64,000 nt of DNA from Petrolisthes cinctipes (GCA_033782935.1 JAWQEG010000283.1:868001-932000), one strand, 5' to 3'; positions 22,464 to 34,122 are shown, counted from the first letter of the stretch. The notes: a model not told the origin generated them from the sequence alone. Made by a program: numbers and translations.

Positions 22464-24467
22464 GTGTTAGAGTATTTTCAAAATACATGCTCGAAACATA
22501 CTGAAAATCAATCTTTTAGGTGCACAAAAGTCGATATGTGCATGCATCTTCAGTACCCGTTTAAATCTCAAATTCAGGCTCAAAACTCCCGAAAATTCAA
22601 TATTTTAGGGTCCCAGAAGCAATCTGTACATGCCTACTCAGTGTTAGAGTATTTTCAAAATACAGGCCCAAAACATGCTGAAAATCGATATTTTAGATGC
22701 CCAAAGTCAATATGTGCATGTATCTTCTGTACCCGTTTATATCTCAAATTCAGGCATAAAACACCCGAAAATTCAATATTTTGGGGTCCCAGAAGCAATC
22801 TGTACATGCCTACACAGTGCTAGAATATTTTCAAAATATAGGCTAAAAACATGCTAAAAATCGACATTTTAGGTGCCAAAAAATCGATATCTCAAATTCA
22901 GTCCCAAAACACCCGAAAATTCGATATTTAGAGGTCCCAGAAGGTATCTGTACATGCCTACTCCTTGTTAGAGTATTTTCAAAATACAGGCCAAAAACAT
23001 ACTGAAAATCGATCTTTTAGGTGCCCAAAAGTCGATATGTGCATTCATCTTCTGTACCCGTTTATATCTCAAATTCTAGCCCTAAACACCCGAAAATTCG
23101 ATATTTTGGGGTCCCAGAAGCGATCTGTACATGCCTACTCTGTGTTAGAGTATTTTCAAAATTCAGGCCCAAAACATGCTGAAAATCGATATTTTTGGTG
23201 CCCAAAGTCAATATGTGCATGTATCTTCTGTACCCGTTTATATCTCAAATTCACGCTCAAAACACCCGAAAATTCAATATTTTGAGGTCCCAGAAGCAAT
23301 CTGTACATGCCTACTCAGTGCTAGAATATTTTCAAAATATAGGCTAAAAACATGCTAAAAATCGATCTTTTAGGTGCCAAAAAGTCGATATCTCAAATTC
23401 AGTCCCAAAACACCCGAAAATTCGATATTTAGGGGTCCCAGAAGCGATCTGTACATGCCTACTCCGTGTTAGAGTATTTTCAAAATACATGCTCAAAACA
23501 TACTGAAAATCGATCTTTTAGGTGCACAAAAGTCGATATGTGTATGCATCTTCAGTACCGGTTTATATCTCAAATTCAGGCTCAAAACACCCGAAAATTC
23601 AATATTTTGGGGTCCCAGAAGCAATCTGTACATGCCTACTCAGTGTTAGAGTATTTTCAAAATACAGGCCCAAAACATGCTGAAAATCGATATTTTAGAT
23701 GCCCAAAGTCAATATGTGCATGTATCTTCTGTACCCGTTTATATCTCAAATTCAGGGTCAAAACAACCGAAAATTCAATATTTTGGGGTCCCAGAAGCAA
23801 TCTGTACATGCCTACACAGTGCTAGAATATTTTCAAAATATAGGCTAAAAACATGCTAAAAATCGACATTTTAGGTGCCAAAAAATCGATATCTCAAATT
23901 CAGTCCCAAAACACCCGAAAATTCGATATTTAGAGGTCCCAGAAGGTATCTGTACATGCCTACTCCGTGTTAGAGTATTTTCAAAATACAGGCCAAAAAC
24001 ATACTGAAAATCGATCTTTCAGGTGCCCAAAAGTCGATATGTGCATGCATCTTTTGTACCCGTTTATATCTCAAATTCTGGCCCTAAACACCCGAAAATT
24101 CGATATTTTGGGGTCCCAGAAGCGATCTGTACATGCCTACTCCGTGTTAGAGTATTTTAAAAAATCAGGCCCAAAACATGCTGAAAATCGATATTTTTGG
24201 TGCCCAAAGTCAATATGTGCATGTATCTTCTGTACCCGTTTATATCTCAAATTCAGGCTCAAAACACCCGAAAATTCAATATTTTGGGGTCCCAGAAGCA
24301 ATCTGTACATGCCTACTCAGTGCTAGAATATTTTCAAAATATAGGCTAAAAACATGCTAAAAATCGATCTTTTAGGTGCCAAAAAGTCGATATCTCAAAT
24401 TTAGTCCCAAAACACCCGAAAATTCGATATTTAGGGGTCCCAGAAGCGATCTGTACATGCCTACTCC
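22464..24467. repeat. Two 1002-bp hexamers
   Basis: A'B'C1 22464, ABC2 22965, A'B'C1 23466 and ABC2 23967, all 501 bp. With 21472 and 21973 they form the longest clean alternation of the two classes. The 22464 A' has ACATGCTCGAAAC and GTTTAAATCTC and its B' has AGGCATAAAAC. These three marks recur at 25313. Confidence 0.92.
23466..23966. repeat. Representative class-2 trimer A'B'C1 (501 bp)
   Basis: A' 23466-23642 (177), B' 23643-23818 (176), C1 23819-23966 (148). A' differs from A by ACATGCTCAAAACATACTG, GTGCACAAAAGTC and CTTCAGTACC, and by B-like AGGCTCAAAAC in the second half. B' has ATACAGGCCCAAAAC and ATTTTAGATGCCCAAAG. C1 has CGACATTTTAGG and AGAGGTCCCAGAAGGTATC. This trimer alternates with ABC2 trimers to form the 1002-bp hexamer. 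Confidence 0.9.
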
Positions 24468-25312
24468 GTGTTAGAGTATTTTCAAAATACATGCTCAAAA
24501 CATACTGAAAATCGATCTTTTAGGTGCACAAAAGTCGATATGTGCATGCATCTTCAGTACCCGTTTATATATCAAATTCAGGCTCAAAACACCCGAAAAT
24601 TCAATATTTTGGGGTCCCAGAAGCAATCTGTACATGCCTACTCAGTGTTAGAGTATTTTCAAAATACAGGCCAAAAACATACTGAAAATCGATCTTTTAG
24701 GTGCCCAAAAGTCGATATGTGCATGCATCTTCAGTACCCGTTTATATATCAAATTCAGGCTCAAAACACCCGAAAATTCAATATTTTGGGGTCCCAGAAG
24801 CAATCTGTACATGCCTACTCAGTGTTAGAGTATTTTCAAAATACAGGCCAAAAACATACTGAAAATCGATCTTTTAGGTGCCCAAAAGTCGATATATGCA
24901 TGCATCTTCTGTACCCGTTTATATCTCAAATTAATACCCAAAACACCCGAAAATTCGATATTTTGGGGTCCCAGAAGCGATCTGTACATGCCTACTCCGT
25001 GTTAGAGTATTTTCAAAATTCAGGCCCAAAACATGCTGAAAATCGATATTTTTGGTGCCCAAAGTCAATATGTGCATGTATCTTCTGTACCCGTTTATAT
25101 CTCAAATTCCGGCTCAAAACACCCGAAAATTCAATATTTTGGGGTCCCAGAAGCAATCTGTACAGTGCAAGAATATTTTCAAAATATAGGCTAAAAACAT
25201 GCTAAAAATAGATCTTTTAGGTGCCAAAAAGTCGATATCTCAAATTCAGTCCCAAAACACCCGAAAATTCGATATTTAGGGGTCCCAGAAGCGATCTGTA
25301 CATGCCTACTCC
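24468..25312. repeat. AAABC pentamer (845 bp)
   Basis: A' 24468, A'/A 24645, A 24822, B 24999 (166), C 25165. Three 177-bp monomers stand in a row; the first two share TTTATATATCAAATTC. Since 177 is a multiple of 3, one frame stays open for 245 codons (24468-25205), the longest in the window. This is a repeat artefact, not a gene. The third A has ATTAATACCCAAAAC. Confidence 0.9.
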
Positions 25313-25990
25313 GTGTTAGAGTATTTTCAAAATACATGCTCGAAACATACTGAAAATCGATCTTTTAGGTGCACAAAAGTCGATATGTGCATGCATCTTC
25401 AGTACCCGTTTAAATCTCAAATTCAGGCTCAAAACACCCGAAAATTCAATATTTTGGGGTCCCAGAAGCAATCTGTACATGCCTACTCAGTGTTAGAGTA
25501 TTTTCAAAATACAGGCCCAAAACATGCTGAAAATCGATATTTTAGATGCCCAAAGTCAATATGTGCATGTATCTTCTGTACCCGTTTATATCTCAAATTC
25601 AGGCATAAAACACCCGAAAATTCAATATTTTGGGGTCCGAGAAGCAATCTGTACATGCCTACACAGTGCTAGAATATTTTCAAAATATAGGCTAAAAACA
25701 TGCTAAAAATAGATCTTTTAGGTGCCAAAAAGTCGATATCTCAAATTCAGTCCCAAAACACCCGAAAATTCGATATTTAGGGGTCCCAGAAGCGATCTGT
25801 ACATGCCTACTCCGTGTTAAAGTATTTTCAAAATACATGCTCGAAACATACTGAAAATCGATCTTTTAGGTGCACAAAAGTCGATATGTGCATGCATCTT
25901 CAGTACCCGTTTAAATCTCAAATTCAGGCTCAAAACACCCGAAAATTCGATATTTAGAGGTCCCAGAAGGTATCTGTACATGCCTACTCC
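25313..25990. repeat. A'B'C trimer (501 bp) plus lone A (177 bp)
   Basis: A' 25313, B' 25490, C2 25666, then A 25814-25990 alone. The trimer matches 22464 (CATGCTCGAAAC, GGCATAAAAC) at offset 2849. The lone A starts like that A' (including CTCGAAAC and TTTAAATCTC) but ends like a C1 (GATATTTAGAGGTCCC, AGAAGGTATC), so it is an A'/C1 recombinant. Its boundary is mutated to GTGTTAAAG. Confidence 0.9.
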
Positions 25991-27493
25991 TTGTTAGAGT
26001 ATTTTCAAAATACAGGCCAAAAACATACCGAAAATCGATCTTTTAGGTGCCCAAAAGTCGATATGTGCATGCATCTTCTGTACCCGTTTATATCTCAAAT
26101 TCTAGAACTAAACACCCGAAAATTCGATATTTTGGGGTCCCAGAAGCGATCTGTACATGCCTACTCCGTGTTAGAGTATTTTCAAAATTCAGGCCCAAAA
26201 CATGCTGAAAATCGATATTTTTGGTGCCCAAAGTCAATATGTGCATGTATCTTCTGTACCCGTTTATATCTCAAATTCAGGCTCAAAACACCCGAAAATT
26301 CAATATTTTGAGGTCCCAGAAGCAATCTGTACATGCCTACTCAGTGCTAGAATATTTTCAAAATATAGGCTAAAAACATGCTAAAAATCGATCTTTTAGG
26401 TGCCAAAAAGTCGATATCTCAAATTCAGTCCCCAAACACCCGAAAATTCGATATTTAGGGGTCCCAGAAGCGATCTGTACATGCCTACTCCGTGTTAGAG
26501 TATTTTCAAAATACATGCTCAAAACATACTGAAAATCGATCTTTTAGGTGCACAAAAGTCGATATGTGTATGCATCTTCAGTACCGGTTTATATCTCAAA
26601 TTCAGGCTCAAAACACCCGAAAATTCAATACTTTGGGGTCCCAGAAGCAATCTGTACATGCCTACTCAGTGTTAGAGTATTTTCAAAATACAGGCCCAAA
26701 ACATGCTGAAAATCGATATTTTAGATGCCCAAAGTCAATATGTGCATGTATCTTCTGAACCCGTTTATATCTCAAATTCAGGCTCAAAACACCCGAAAAT
26801 TCAATATTTTGGGGTCCCAGAAGCAATCTGTACATGCCTACACAGTGCTAGAATATTTTCAAAATATAGGCTAAAAACATGCTAAAAATCGACATTTTAG
26901 GTGCCAAAAAATCGATATCTCAAATTCAGTCCCAAAACACCCGAAAATTCGATATTTAGGGGTCCCAGAAGCGATCTGTACATGCCTACTCCGTGTTAGA
27001 GTATTTTCAAAATACATGCTCAAAACATACTGAAAATCGATCTTTTAGGTGCACAAAAGTCGATATGTGCATGCATCTTCAGTACCCGTTTATATCTCAA
27101 ATTCAGGCTCAAAACACCCGAAAATTCAATATTTTGGGGTCCCAGAAGTAATCTGTACATGCCTACTCAGTGTTAGAGTATTTTCAAAACACAGGCCCAA
27201 AACATGCTGAAAATCGATATTTTAGATGCCCAAAGTCAATATGTGCATGTATCTTCTGTACCCGTTTATATCTCAAATTCAGGCACAAAACACCCGTAAA
27301 TTCAATATTTTGGGGTCCCAGAAGCAATCTGTACATGCCTACACAGTGCTAGAATATTTTCAAAATATAGGCTAAAAACATGCTAAAAATCGACATTTTA
27401 GGTGCCAAAAAATCGATATCTCAAATTCAGTACCAAAACACCCGAAAATTCGATATTTAGAGGTCCCAGAAGGTATCTGTACATGCCTACTCC
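25991..27493. repeat. Three 501-bp trimers
   Basis: ABC2 25991, A'B'C1 26492 and A'B'C1 26993. The 25991 trimer has the CCTTGTTAG boundary, AAATTCTAGAAC and TTTTGAGGTCCC. It matches the 22965 trimer, which shares CCTTGTTAG, TTCTAG and TTTTGAGG. The 26492 copy has GTGTATGCATC and GTACCGGTTT, as in 23466. So 25313-26992 parallels 22464-23966. Confidence 0.9.
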
Positions 27494-27984
27494 GTGTTAG
27501 AGTATTTTCAAAATACAGGCCAAAAACATACTGAAAATCGATCTTTTAGGTGCCCAAAAGTCGATATGTGCATGCATCTTCTGTACCCGTTTATATCTCA
27601 AATTCTGGCCCTAAACACCCGAAATTTCGATATTTTGGGGTCCCAGAAGCGATCTGTACATGCCTACTCCGTGTTAGAGTATTTTCAAAATTCAGTCCCA
27701 AAACATGCTTAAAATCGATATTTTTGGTGCCCAAAGTCAATATGTGCATGTATCTTCTGTAACCGTTTATATCTCAAATTCAGGCTCAAAACACCCTAAA
27801 ATTCAATATTTTGGGGTCCCAGAAGCAATCTGTACAGTGCAAGAATAATTTCAAAATATAGGCTAAAAACATGCTAAAAATAGATCTTTTAGGTGCCAAA
27901 AAGTCGATATCTCAAATTCAGTCCCAAAACACCCGAAAATTCGATATTTAGGGGTCCCAGAAGCGATCTGTACATGCCTACTCC
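27494..27984. repeat. ABC trimer (491 bp)
   Basis: A 27494, B 27671 (166), C2 27837. B carries ATTCAGTCCCAAAAC and TGCTTAAAATCG. C begins GTGCAAGAATAATTTC and has AATAGATCTTTTAGG. A has CCGAAATTTCG. Confidence 0.9.
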
Positions 27985-28815
27985 GTGTTAGAGTATTTTC
28001 AAAATACATGCTCAAAACATACTGAAAATCGATCTTTTAGGTGCACAAAAGTCAATATGTGCATGTATCTTCTGTACCCGTTTATATCTCAAATTCAGGC
28101 TCAAAACACCCGAAAATTCAATATTTTGGGGTCCCAGAAGCAATCTGTACATGCCTACACAGTGCTAGAATATTTTCAAAATATAGGCTAAAAACATGCT
28201 AAAAATCGACATTTTAGGAGCCAAAAAATCGATATCTCAAATTCAGTCACAAAACACCCGAAAATTCGATATTTAGAGGTCCCAGAAGGTATCTGTACAT
28301 GCCTACTCCGTGTTAGAGTATTTTCAAAATACAGGCCAAAAACATACTGAAAATCGATCTTTTAGGTGCCCAAAAGTCGATATGTGCATGCATCATGCTT
28401 CTGTACCCGTTTATATCTCAAATTCAGTCCCAAAACACCCGAAAATTCGATATTTAGGGGTCCCAGAAGCGATCTGTACATGCCTACTCCGTGTTAGAGT
28501 ATTTTCAAAATACATGCTCAAAACATACTGAAAATCGATCTTTTAGGTGCACAAAAGTCGATATGTGCATGCATCTTCAGTACCCGTTTATATCTCAAAT
28601 TCAGGCTCAAAACACCCGAAAATTCAATATTTTGGGGTCCCAGAAGCAATCTGTACATGCCTACTCAGTGCTAGAATATTTTCAAAATATAGGCTAAAAA
28701 CATGCTGAAAATCGACATTTTAGGTGCCAAAAAATCGATATCTCAAATTCAGTCCCAAAACACCCGAAAATTCGATATTTAGAGGTCCCAGAAGGTATCT
28801 GTACATGCCTACTCC
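27985..28815. repeat. AC (325 bp), 181-bp monomer, AC (325 bp)
   Basis: A' 27985, C1 28162; a single 181-bp A/C hybrid 28310-28490; A' 28491, C1 28668. The 181-bp monomer has a 4-bp insertion (28394-28397) in TGCATGCATCATGCTTCTG and a C2-like tail (CAGTCCCAAAAC, TTTAGGGGTCCC). The A' at 27985 contains a B-type segment (GTCAATATGTGCATGTATC). Confidence 0.88.
28394..28397. other. 4-bp insertion in A/C hybrid monomer
   Basis: Other A copies read TGCATGCATCTTCTG; here ATGC is added before TTCTG. A second 181-bp hybrid at 33617 has an insertion at the same place (ATTC), suggesting one original event followed by a substitution. Confidence 0.85.
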
Positions 28816-29316
28816 GTGTTAGAGTAATTTCAAAATACAGGCCAAAAACATACTGAAAATCGATCTTTTAGGTTCCCAAAAGTCGATATGTGCATGCATC
28901 TTCTGTACCCGTTTATATCTCAAATTCTGGCCCTAAACACCCGAAAATTCGATATTTTGGGGTCCCAGAAGCGATCTGTACATGCCTATTCCGTGTTAGA
29001 GTATTTTCAAAATTCAGGCCCAAAACATGCTGAAAATCGATATTTTTGGTGCCCAAAGTCAATATGTGCATGTATCTTCTGTACCCGTTTATATCTCAAA
29101 TTCAGGCTCAAAACACCCGAAAATTCAATATTTTGGGGTCCCAGAAGCAATCTCTACATGCCTACTCAGTGCTAGAATATTTTCAAAATATAGGCTAAAA
29201 ACATGCTAAAAATCGACATTTTAGGTGCCAAAAAATCGATATCTCAAATTCAGTCCCAAAACACCCGAAAATTCGATATTTAGAGGTCCCAGAAGGTATC
29301 TGTGCATGCCTACTCC
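28816..29316. repeat. ABC trimer (501 bp)
   Basis: A 28816, B 28993, C1 29169. A has GAGTAATTTCAAAATAC and TAGGTTCCCAAAAG. The B boundary is CCTATTCCGTG, and B ends AATCTCTACATG. A near relative with GAGTAATTTC lies at 34123. Confidence 0.9.
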
Positions 29317-30310
29317 GTGTTAGAGTATTTTCAAAATACAGGCCAAAAACATACTAAAAATCGATCTTTTAGGTGCCCAAAAGTCGATATGTGCATGCAT
29401 CTTCTGTACCCGTTTATATCTCAAATTCTGGCCCTAAACACCCGAAAATTCGATATTTTGGGGTCCCAGAAGCGATCTGTACATGCCTACTCTGTGTTAG
29501 AGTATTTTCAAAATTCAGGCCCAAAACATGCTGAAAATCGATATTTTTGGTGCCCAAAGTCAATATGTGCATGTATCTTCTGTACCCGTTTATATCTCAA
29601 ATTCAGGCTCAAAACACCCGAAAATTCAATATTTTCGGGTCCCAGAAGCAATCTGTACTCAGTGCTAGAATATTTTCAAAATATAGGCTAAAAACATGCT
29701 AAAAATCGATCTTTTAGGTGCCAAAAAGTCGATATCTCAAATTCAGTCCCAAAACACCCGAAAATTCGATATTTAGGGGTCCCAGAAGCGATCTGTACAT
29801 GCCTACTCCGTGTTAGAGTATTTTCAAAATACATGTTCAAAACATACTGAAAATCGATCTTTTAGGTGCACAAAAGTCGACATGTGCATGCATCTTCAGT
29901 ACCCGTTTATATCTCAAATTCAGGCTCAAAACACCCAAAAATTCAATATTTTGGGGTCCCAGAAGCAATCTGTACATGCCTACTCAGTGTTAGAGTATTT
30001 TCAAAATACAAGCCCAAAACATGCTGAAAATCGATATTTTAGATGCCCAAAGTCAATATGTGCATGTATCTTCTGTACCCGTTTATATCTCAAATTCAGG
30101 CTCAAAACACCCGAAAATTCAATATTTTGGGGTCCCAGAAGCAATCTGTACATGCCTACACAGTGCTAGAATATTTTCAAAATATAGGCTAAAAACATGC
30201 TAAAAATCGACATTTTAGGTGCCAAAAAATCGATATCTCAAATTCAGTCCCAAAACACCCGAAAATTCGATATTTAGAGGTCCCAGAAGGTATCTGTACA
30301 TGCCTACTCC
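29317..30310. repeat. ABC 493 bp + A'B'C1 501 bp, first copy
   Basis: A 29317, B 29494 (168), C2 29662, A' 29810, B' 29987, C1 30163. Marks: TTTTCGGGTCCC, GTACTCAGTGCTAG (8-bp deletion allele of B), ACATGTTCAAAAC, GTCGACATGTG and ACAAGCCCAAAAC. The same set recurs 2805 bp downstream at 32122-33115. Confidence 0.9.
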
Positions 30311-30793
30311 GTGTTAGAGTATTTTCAAAATACAGGCCAAAAACATACTGAAAATCGATCTTTTAGGTGCCCAAAAGTCGATATGTGCATGCATCTTCTG
30401 TACCCGTTTATATCTCAAATTCTGGCCCTAAACACCCGAAAATTCAATATTTTGGGGTCCCAGAAGCGATCTGTACATGCCTACTAAAATTCAGGCCCAA
30501 AACATGCTGAAAATCGATATTTTTGGTGCCCAAAGTCAATATGTGCATGTATCTTCTGTACCCGTTTATATCTCAAATTCAGGCTCAAAACACCCGAAAA
30601 TTCAATATTTTGGGGTCCCAGAAGCAATCTGTACATGCCTACTCAGTGCTAGAATATTTTCAAAATATAGGCTAAAAACATGCTAAAAATCGATCTTTTA
30701 GGTGCCAAAAAGTCGATATCTCAAATTCAGTCCCAAAACACCCGAAAATTCGATATTTAGGGGTCCCAGAAGCGATCTGTACATGCCTACTCC
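30311..30793. repeat. ABC trimer of 483 bp with an 18-bp deletion
   Basis: A starts at 30311; the A/B boundary itself is missing. The sequence runs CCTACT directly into AAAATTCAGG at 30485/30486, where other copies have 18 more bases (CCGTGTTAGAGTATTTTC). The rest of B and the C2 that follows are normal, so the next boundary lies at 30794. Confidence 0.9.
30485..30486. other. 18-bp deletion across an A/B boundary
   Basis: TGCCTACT joins AAAATTCAGG directly. The missing 18 bp hold the boundary motif itself. The break starts in the same TGCCTACT segment where the common 8-, 10- and 12-bp B deletions lie. Confidence 0.87.
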
Positions 30794-31295
30794 GTGTTAG
30801 AGTATTTTCAAAATACATGCTCAAAACATACTGAAAATCGATCTTTTAGGTGCACAAAAGTCGATATGTGCATGCATCTTCAGTACCCGTTTATATCTCA
30901 AATTCAGGCTCAAAACACCCGAAAATTCAATATTTTGGGGTCCCAGAAGCAATCTGTACATGCCTACTCAGTGTTAGAGTATTTTTAAAAATACAGGCCC
31001 AAAACATGCTGAAAATCGATATTTTAGATGCCCAAAGTCAATATGTGCATGTATCTTCTGTACCCGTTTATATCTCAAATTCAGGCTCAAAACACCCGAA
31101 AATTCAATATTTTGGGGTCCCAGAAGCAATCTGTACATGCCTACACAGTGCTAGAATATTTTCAAAATATAGGCTAAAAACATGCTAAAAATCGATTTTT
31201 TAGGTGCCAAAAAGTCGATATCTCAAATTCAGTCCCAAAACACCCGAAAATTCGATATTTAGGGGTTCCATAAGGTATCTGTACATGCCTACTCC
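30794..31295. repeat. A'B'C trimer of 502 bp, first palindromic-B unit
   Basis: A' 30794, B' 30971 (177), C2 31148. B' contains TATTTTTAAAAATAC instead of TATTTTCAAAATAC, adding one base and making a perfect 14-bp palindrome. This is the first of 15 such monomers, all to the right of this point. C ends AGGGGTTCCATAAGG. Confidence 0.9.
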
Positions 31296-32121
31296 GTGTT
31301 AGAGTATTTTTAAAATATATGCTCAAAACATACTGAAAATCGATCTTTTAGGTGCACAAAAGTCGATATGTGCATGCATCTTCAGTACCCGTTTAAATCT
31401 CAAATTCAGGCTCAAAACACCCAAAAATTCAATATTTTGGGGTCCCAGAAGCAATCTGTACATGCCTACTCAGTGTTAGAGTATTTTCAAAATACAGGCA
31501 CAAAACATGCTGAAAATCGATAATTTAGATGCCCAAAGTCAATATGTGCATGTATCTTCTGTACCCGTTTATATCTCAAATTCAGGCTCAAAACACCCAA
31601 AAATTCAATATTTTGGGGTCCCAGAAGCAATCTGTACTTGCCTACACAGTGCTAGAATATTTTCAAAATATAGGCTAAAAACATGCTAAAAATCGACATT
31701 TTAGGAGCCAAAAAATCGATATCTCAAATTCAGTCCCAAAACACCCGAAAATTCGATATTTAGAGGTCCCAGAAGGTATCTGTACATGCCTACTCCGTGT
31801 TAGAGTATTTTCACAATACAGGCCAAAAACATACTGAAAATCGATCTTTTAGGTGCCCAAAAGTCGATATGTGCATGCATCTTCTGTACCCGTTTATATC
31901 TCAAATTCAGGCTCAAAACACCCGAAAATTCAATATTTTGGGGTCCCAGAAGCAATCTGTACATGCCTACACAGTGCTAGAATATTTTCAAAATATAGGC
32001 TAAAAACATGCTAAAAAACGACATTTTAGGTGCCAAAAAATCGATATCTCAAATTCAGTCCCAAAACACCCGAAAATTCGATATTTAGAGGTCCCAGAAG
32101 GTATCTGTACATGCCTACTCC
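31296..32121. repeat. A'B'C1 trimer (501 bp) and AC dimer (325 bp)
   Basis: A' 31296 (TATTTTTAAAATATATGC, GTTTAAATCTC), B' 31473 (CGATAATTTAGATG), C 31649 (TTTAGGAGCC); then A 31797 (TTTTCACAATAC), C1 31974 (AAAAAACGACATTTT). The AGGAGCC form of C becomes common in AC dimers further right (44968, 46790, 50280, 55598). Confidence 0.88.
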
Positions 32122-33115
32122 GTGTTAGAGTATTTTCAAAATACAGTCCAAAAACATACTGAAAATCGATCTTTTAGGTGCCCAAAAGTCGATATGTGCA
32201 TGCATCTTCTGTACCCGTTTATATCTCAAATTCTGGCCCTAAACACCCGAAAATTCGATATTTTGGGGTCCCAGAAGCGATCTGTACATGCCTACTCCGT
32301 GTTAGAGTATTTTCAAAATTCAGGCCCAAAACATGCTGAAAATCGATATTTTTGGTGCCCAAAGTCAATATGTGCATGTATCTTCTGTACCCGTTTATAT
32401 CTCAAATTCAGGCTGAAAACACCCGAAAATTCAATATTTTCGGGTCCCAGAAGCAATCTGTACTCAGTGCTAGAATATTTTCAAAATATAGGCTGAAAAC
32501 ATGCTAAAAATCGATCTTTTAGGTGCCAAAAAGTCGATATCTCAAATTCAGTCCCAAAACACCCGAAAATTCGATATTTAGGGGTCCCAGAAGCGATCTG
32601 TACATGCCTACTCCGTGTTAGAGTATTTTCAAAATACATGTTCAAAACATACTGAAAATCGATCTTTTAGGTGCACAAAAGTCGACATGTGCATGCCTCT
32701 TCAGTACCCGTTTATATCTCAAATTCAGGCTCAAAACACCCAAAAATTCAATATTTTGGGGTCCCAGAAGCAATCTGTACATGCCTACTCAGTGTTAGAG
32801 TATTTTCAAAATACAAGCCCAAAACATGCTGAAAATCGATATTTTAGATGCCCAAAGTCAATATGTGCATGTATCTTCTGTACCCGTTTATATCTCAAAT
32901 TCAGGCTCAAAACACCCGAAAATTCAATATTTTGGGGTCCCAGAAGCAATCTGTACATGCCTACACAGTGCTAGAATATTTTCAAAATATAGGCTAAAAA
33001 CATGCTAAAAATCGACATTTTAGGTGCCAAAAAATCGATATCTCAAATTCAGTCCCAAAACACCCGAAAATTCGATATTTAGAGGTCGCAGAAGTTATCT
33101 GTACATGCCTACTCC
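32122..33115. repeat. ABC 493 bp + A'B'C1 501 bp, second copy
   Basis: A 32122, B 32299 (168), C2 32467, A' 32615, B' 32792, C1 32968. It carries the same private marks as 29317-30310 at offset 2805. Differences include ATACAGTCCAAAAAC in A, AGGCTGAAAAC twice, and GCATGCCTCTTC in A'. Confidence 0.9.
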
Positions 33116-33616
33116 GTGTTAGAGTATTTTCAAAATACAGGCCAAAAACATACTGAAAATCGATCTTTTAGGTGCCCAAAAGTCGATATGTGCATGCATC
33201 TTCTGTACCCGTTTATATCTCAAATTCTGGCCCTAAACACCCGAAAATTCGATATTTTGGGGTCCCAGAAGCGATCTGTACATGCCTACTCCGTGTTAGA
33301 GTATTTTCAAAATTCAGGCCCAAAACATGCTGAAAATCGATATTTTTGGTGCCCAAAGTCAATATGTGCATGTATCTTCTGTACCCGTTTATATCTCAAA
33401 TTCAGGCTCAAAACACCCGAAAATTCAATATTTTGGGGTCCCAGAAGCAATCTGTACATGCCTACTCAGTGCCAGAATATTTTCAAAATATAGGCTAAAA
33501 ACATGCTAAAAATCGATCTTTTAGGTGCCAAAAAGTCGGTATCTCAAATTCAGTCCCAAAACACCCGAAAATTCGATATTTAGGGGTCCCAGAAGCGATC
33601 TGTACATGCCTACTCC
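33116..33616. repeat. ABC2 trimer (501 bp)
   Basis: A 33116-33292, B 33293-33468, C2 33469-33616. A close-to-consensus class-1 trimer. C starts with the variant boundary CAGTGCCAG and has AAAGTCGGTATC. Confidence 0.9.
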
Positions 33617-34122
33617 GTGTTAGAGTATTTTCAAAATACATGCCAAAAACATACTGAAAATCGATATTTTAGGTGCCCAAAAGTCGATATGTGCATGCAT
33701 CATTCTTCTGTACCCGTTTATATCTCAAATTCAGTCCCAAAACACCCGAAAATCCGATATTTAGGGGTCCCAGAAGCGATCTGTACATGCCTACTCCGTG
33801 TTAGAGTATTTTCAAAATAAATGCTCAAAACATACTGAAAATCGATCTTTTAGGTGCACAAAAGTTGATATGTGCATGCATCTTCAGTACCCGTTTATAT
33901 CTCAAAGTCAGGCTCAAAACACCCGAAAATTCAATATTTTGGGGTCCCAGAAGCAATCTGTACATGCCTACACAGTGCTAGAATATTTTCAAAATATAGG
34001 CTAAAAACATGCTAAAAATCGACATTTTAGGTGCCAAAAAATCGATATCTCAAATTCAGTCCCAAAACACCCGAAAATTCGATATTTAGAGGTCCCAGAA
34101 GGTATCTGTACATGCCTACTCC
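33617..34122. repeat. 181-bp A/C hybrid monomer followed by AC dimer
   Basis: The hybrid 33617-33797 has a 4-bp insertion (33702-33705, TGCATGCATCATTCTTCTG) and a C2-type tail. It is followed by A' 33798 and C1 33975. The same order (181, AC 325, ABC 501) occurs at 28310, so the two are distant copies of one rearranged unit. Confidence 0.88.

Noticed and set aside
24468..25205. 245-codon open frame, and many 60-186 codon frames with repeated SVLEYFQN-type peptides
   Set aside because: They follow the monomer length and phase exactly, mostly start at GTG in the boundary motif, differ between copies without sign of coding constraint, and end wherever a 176- or 148-bp monomer shifts the frame. 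They are satellite artefacts.
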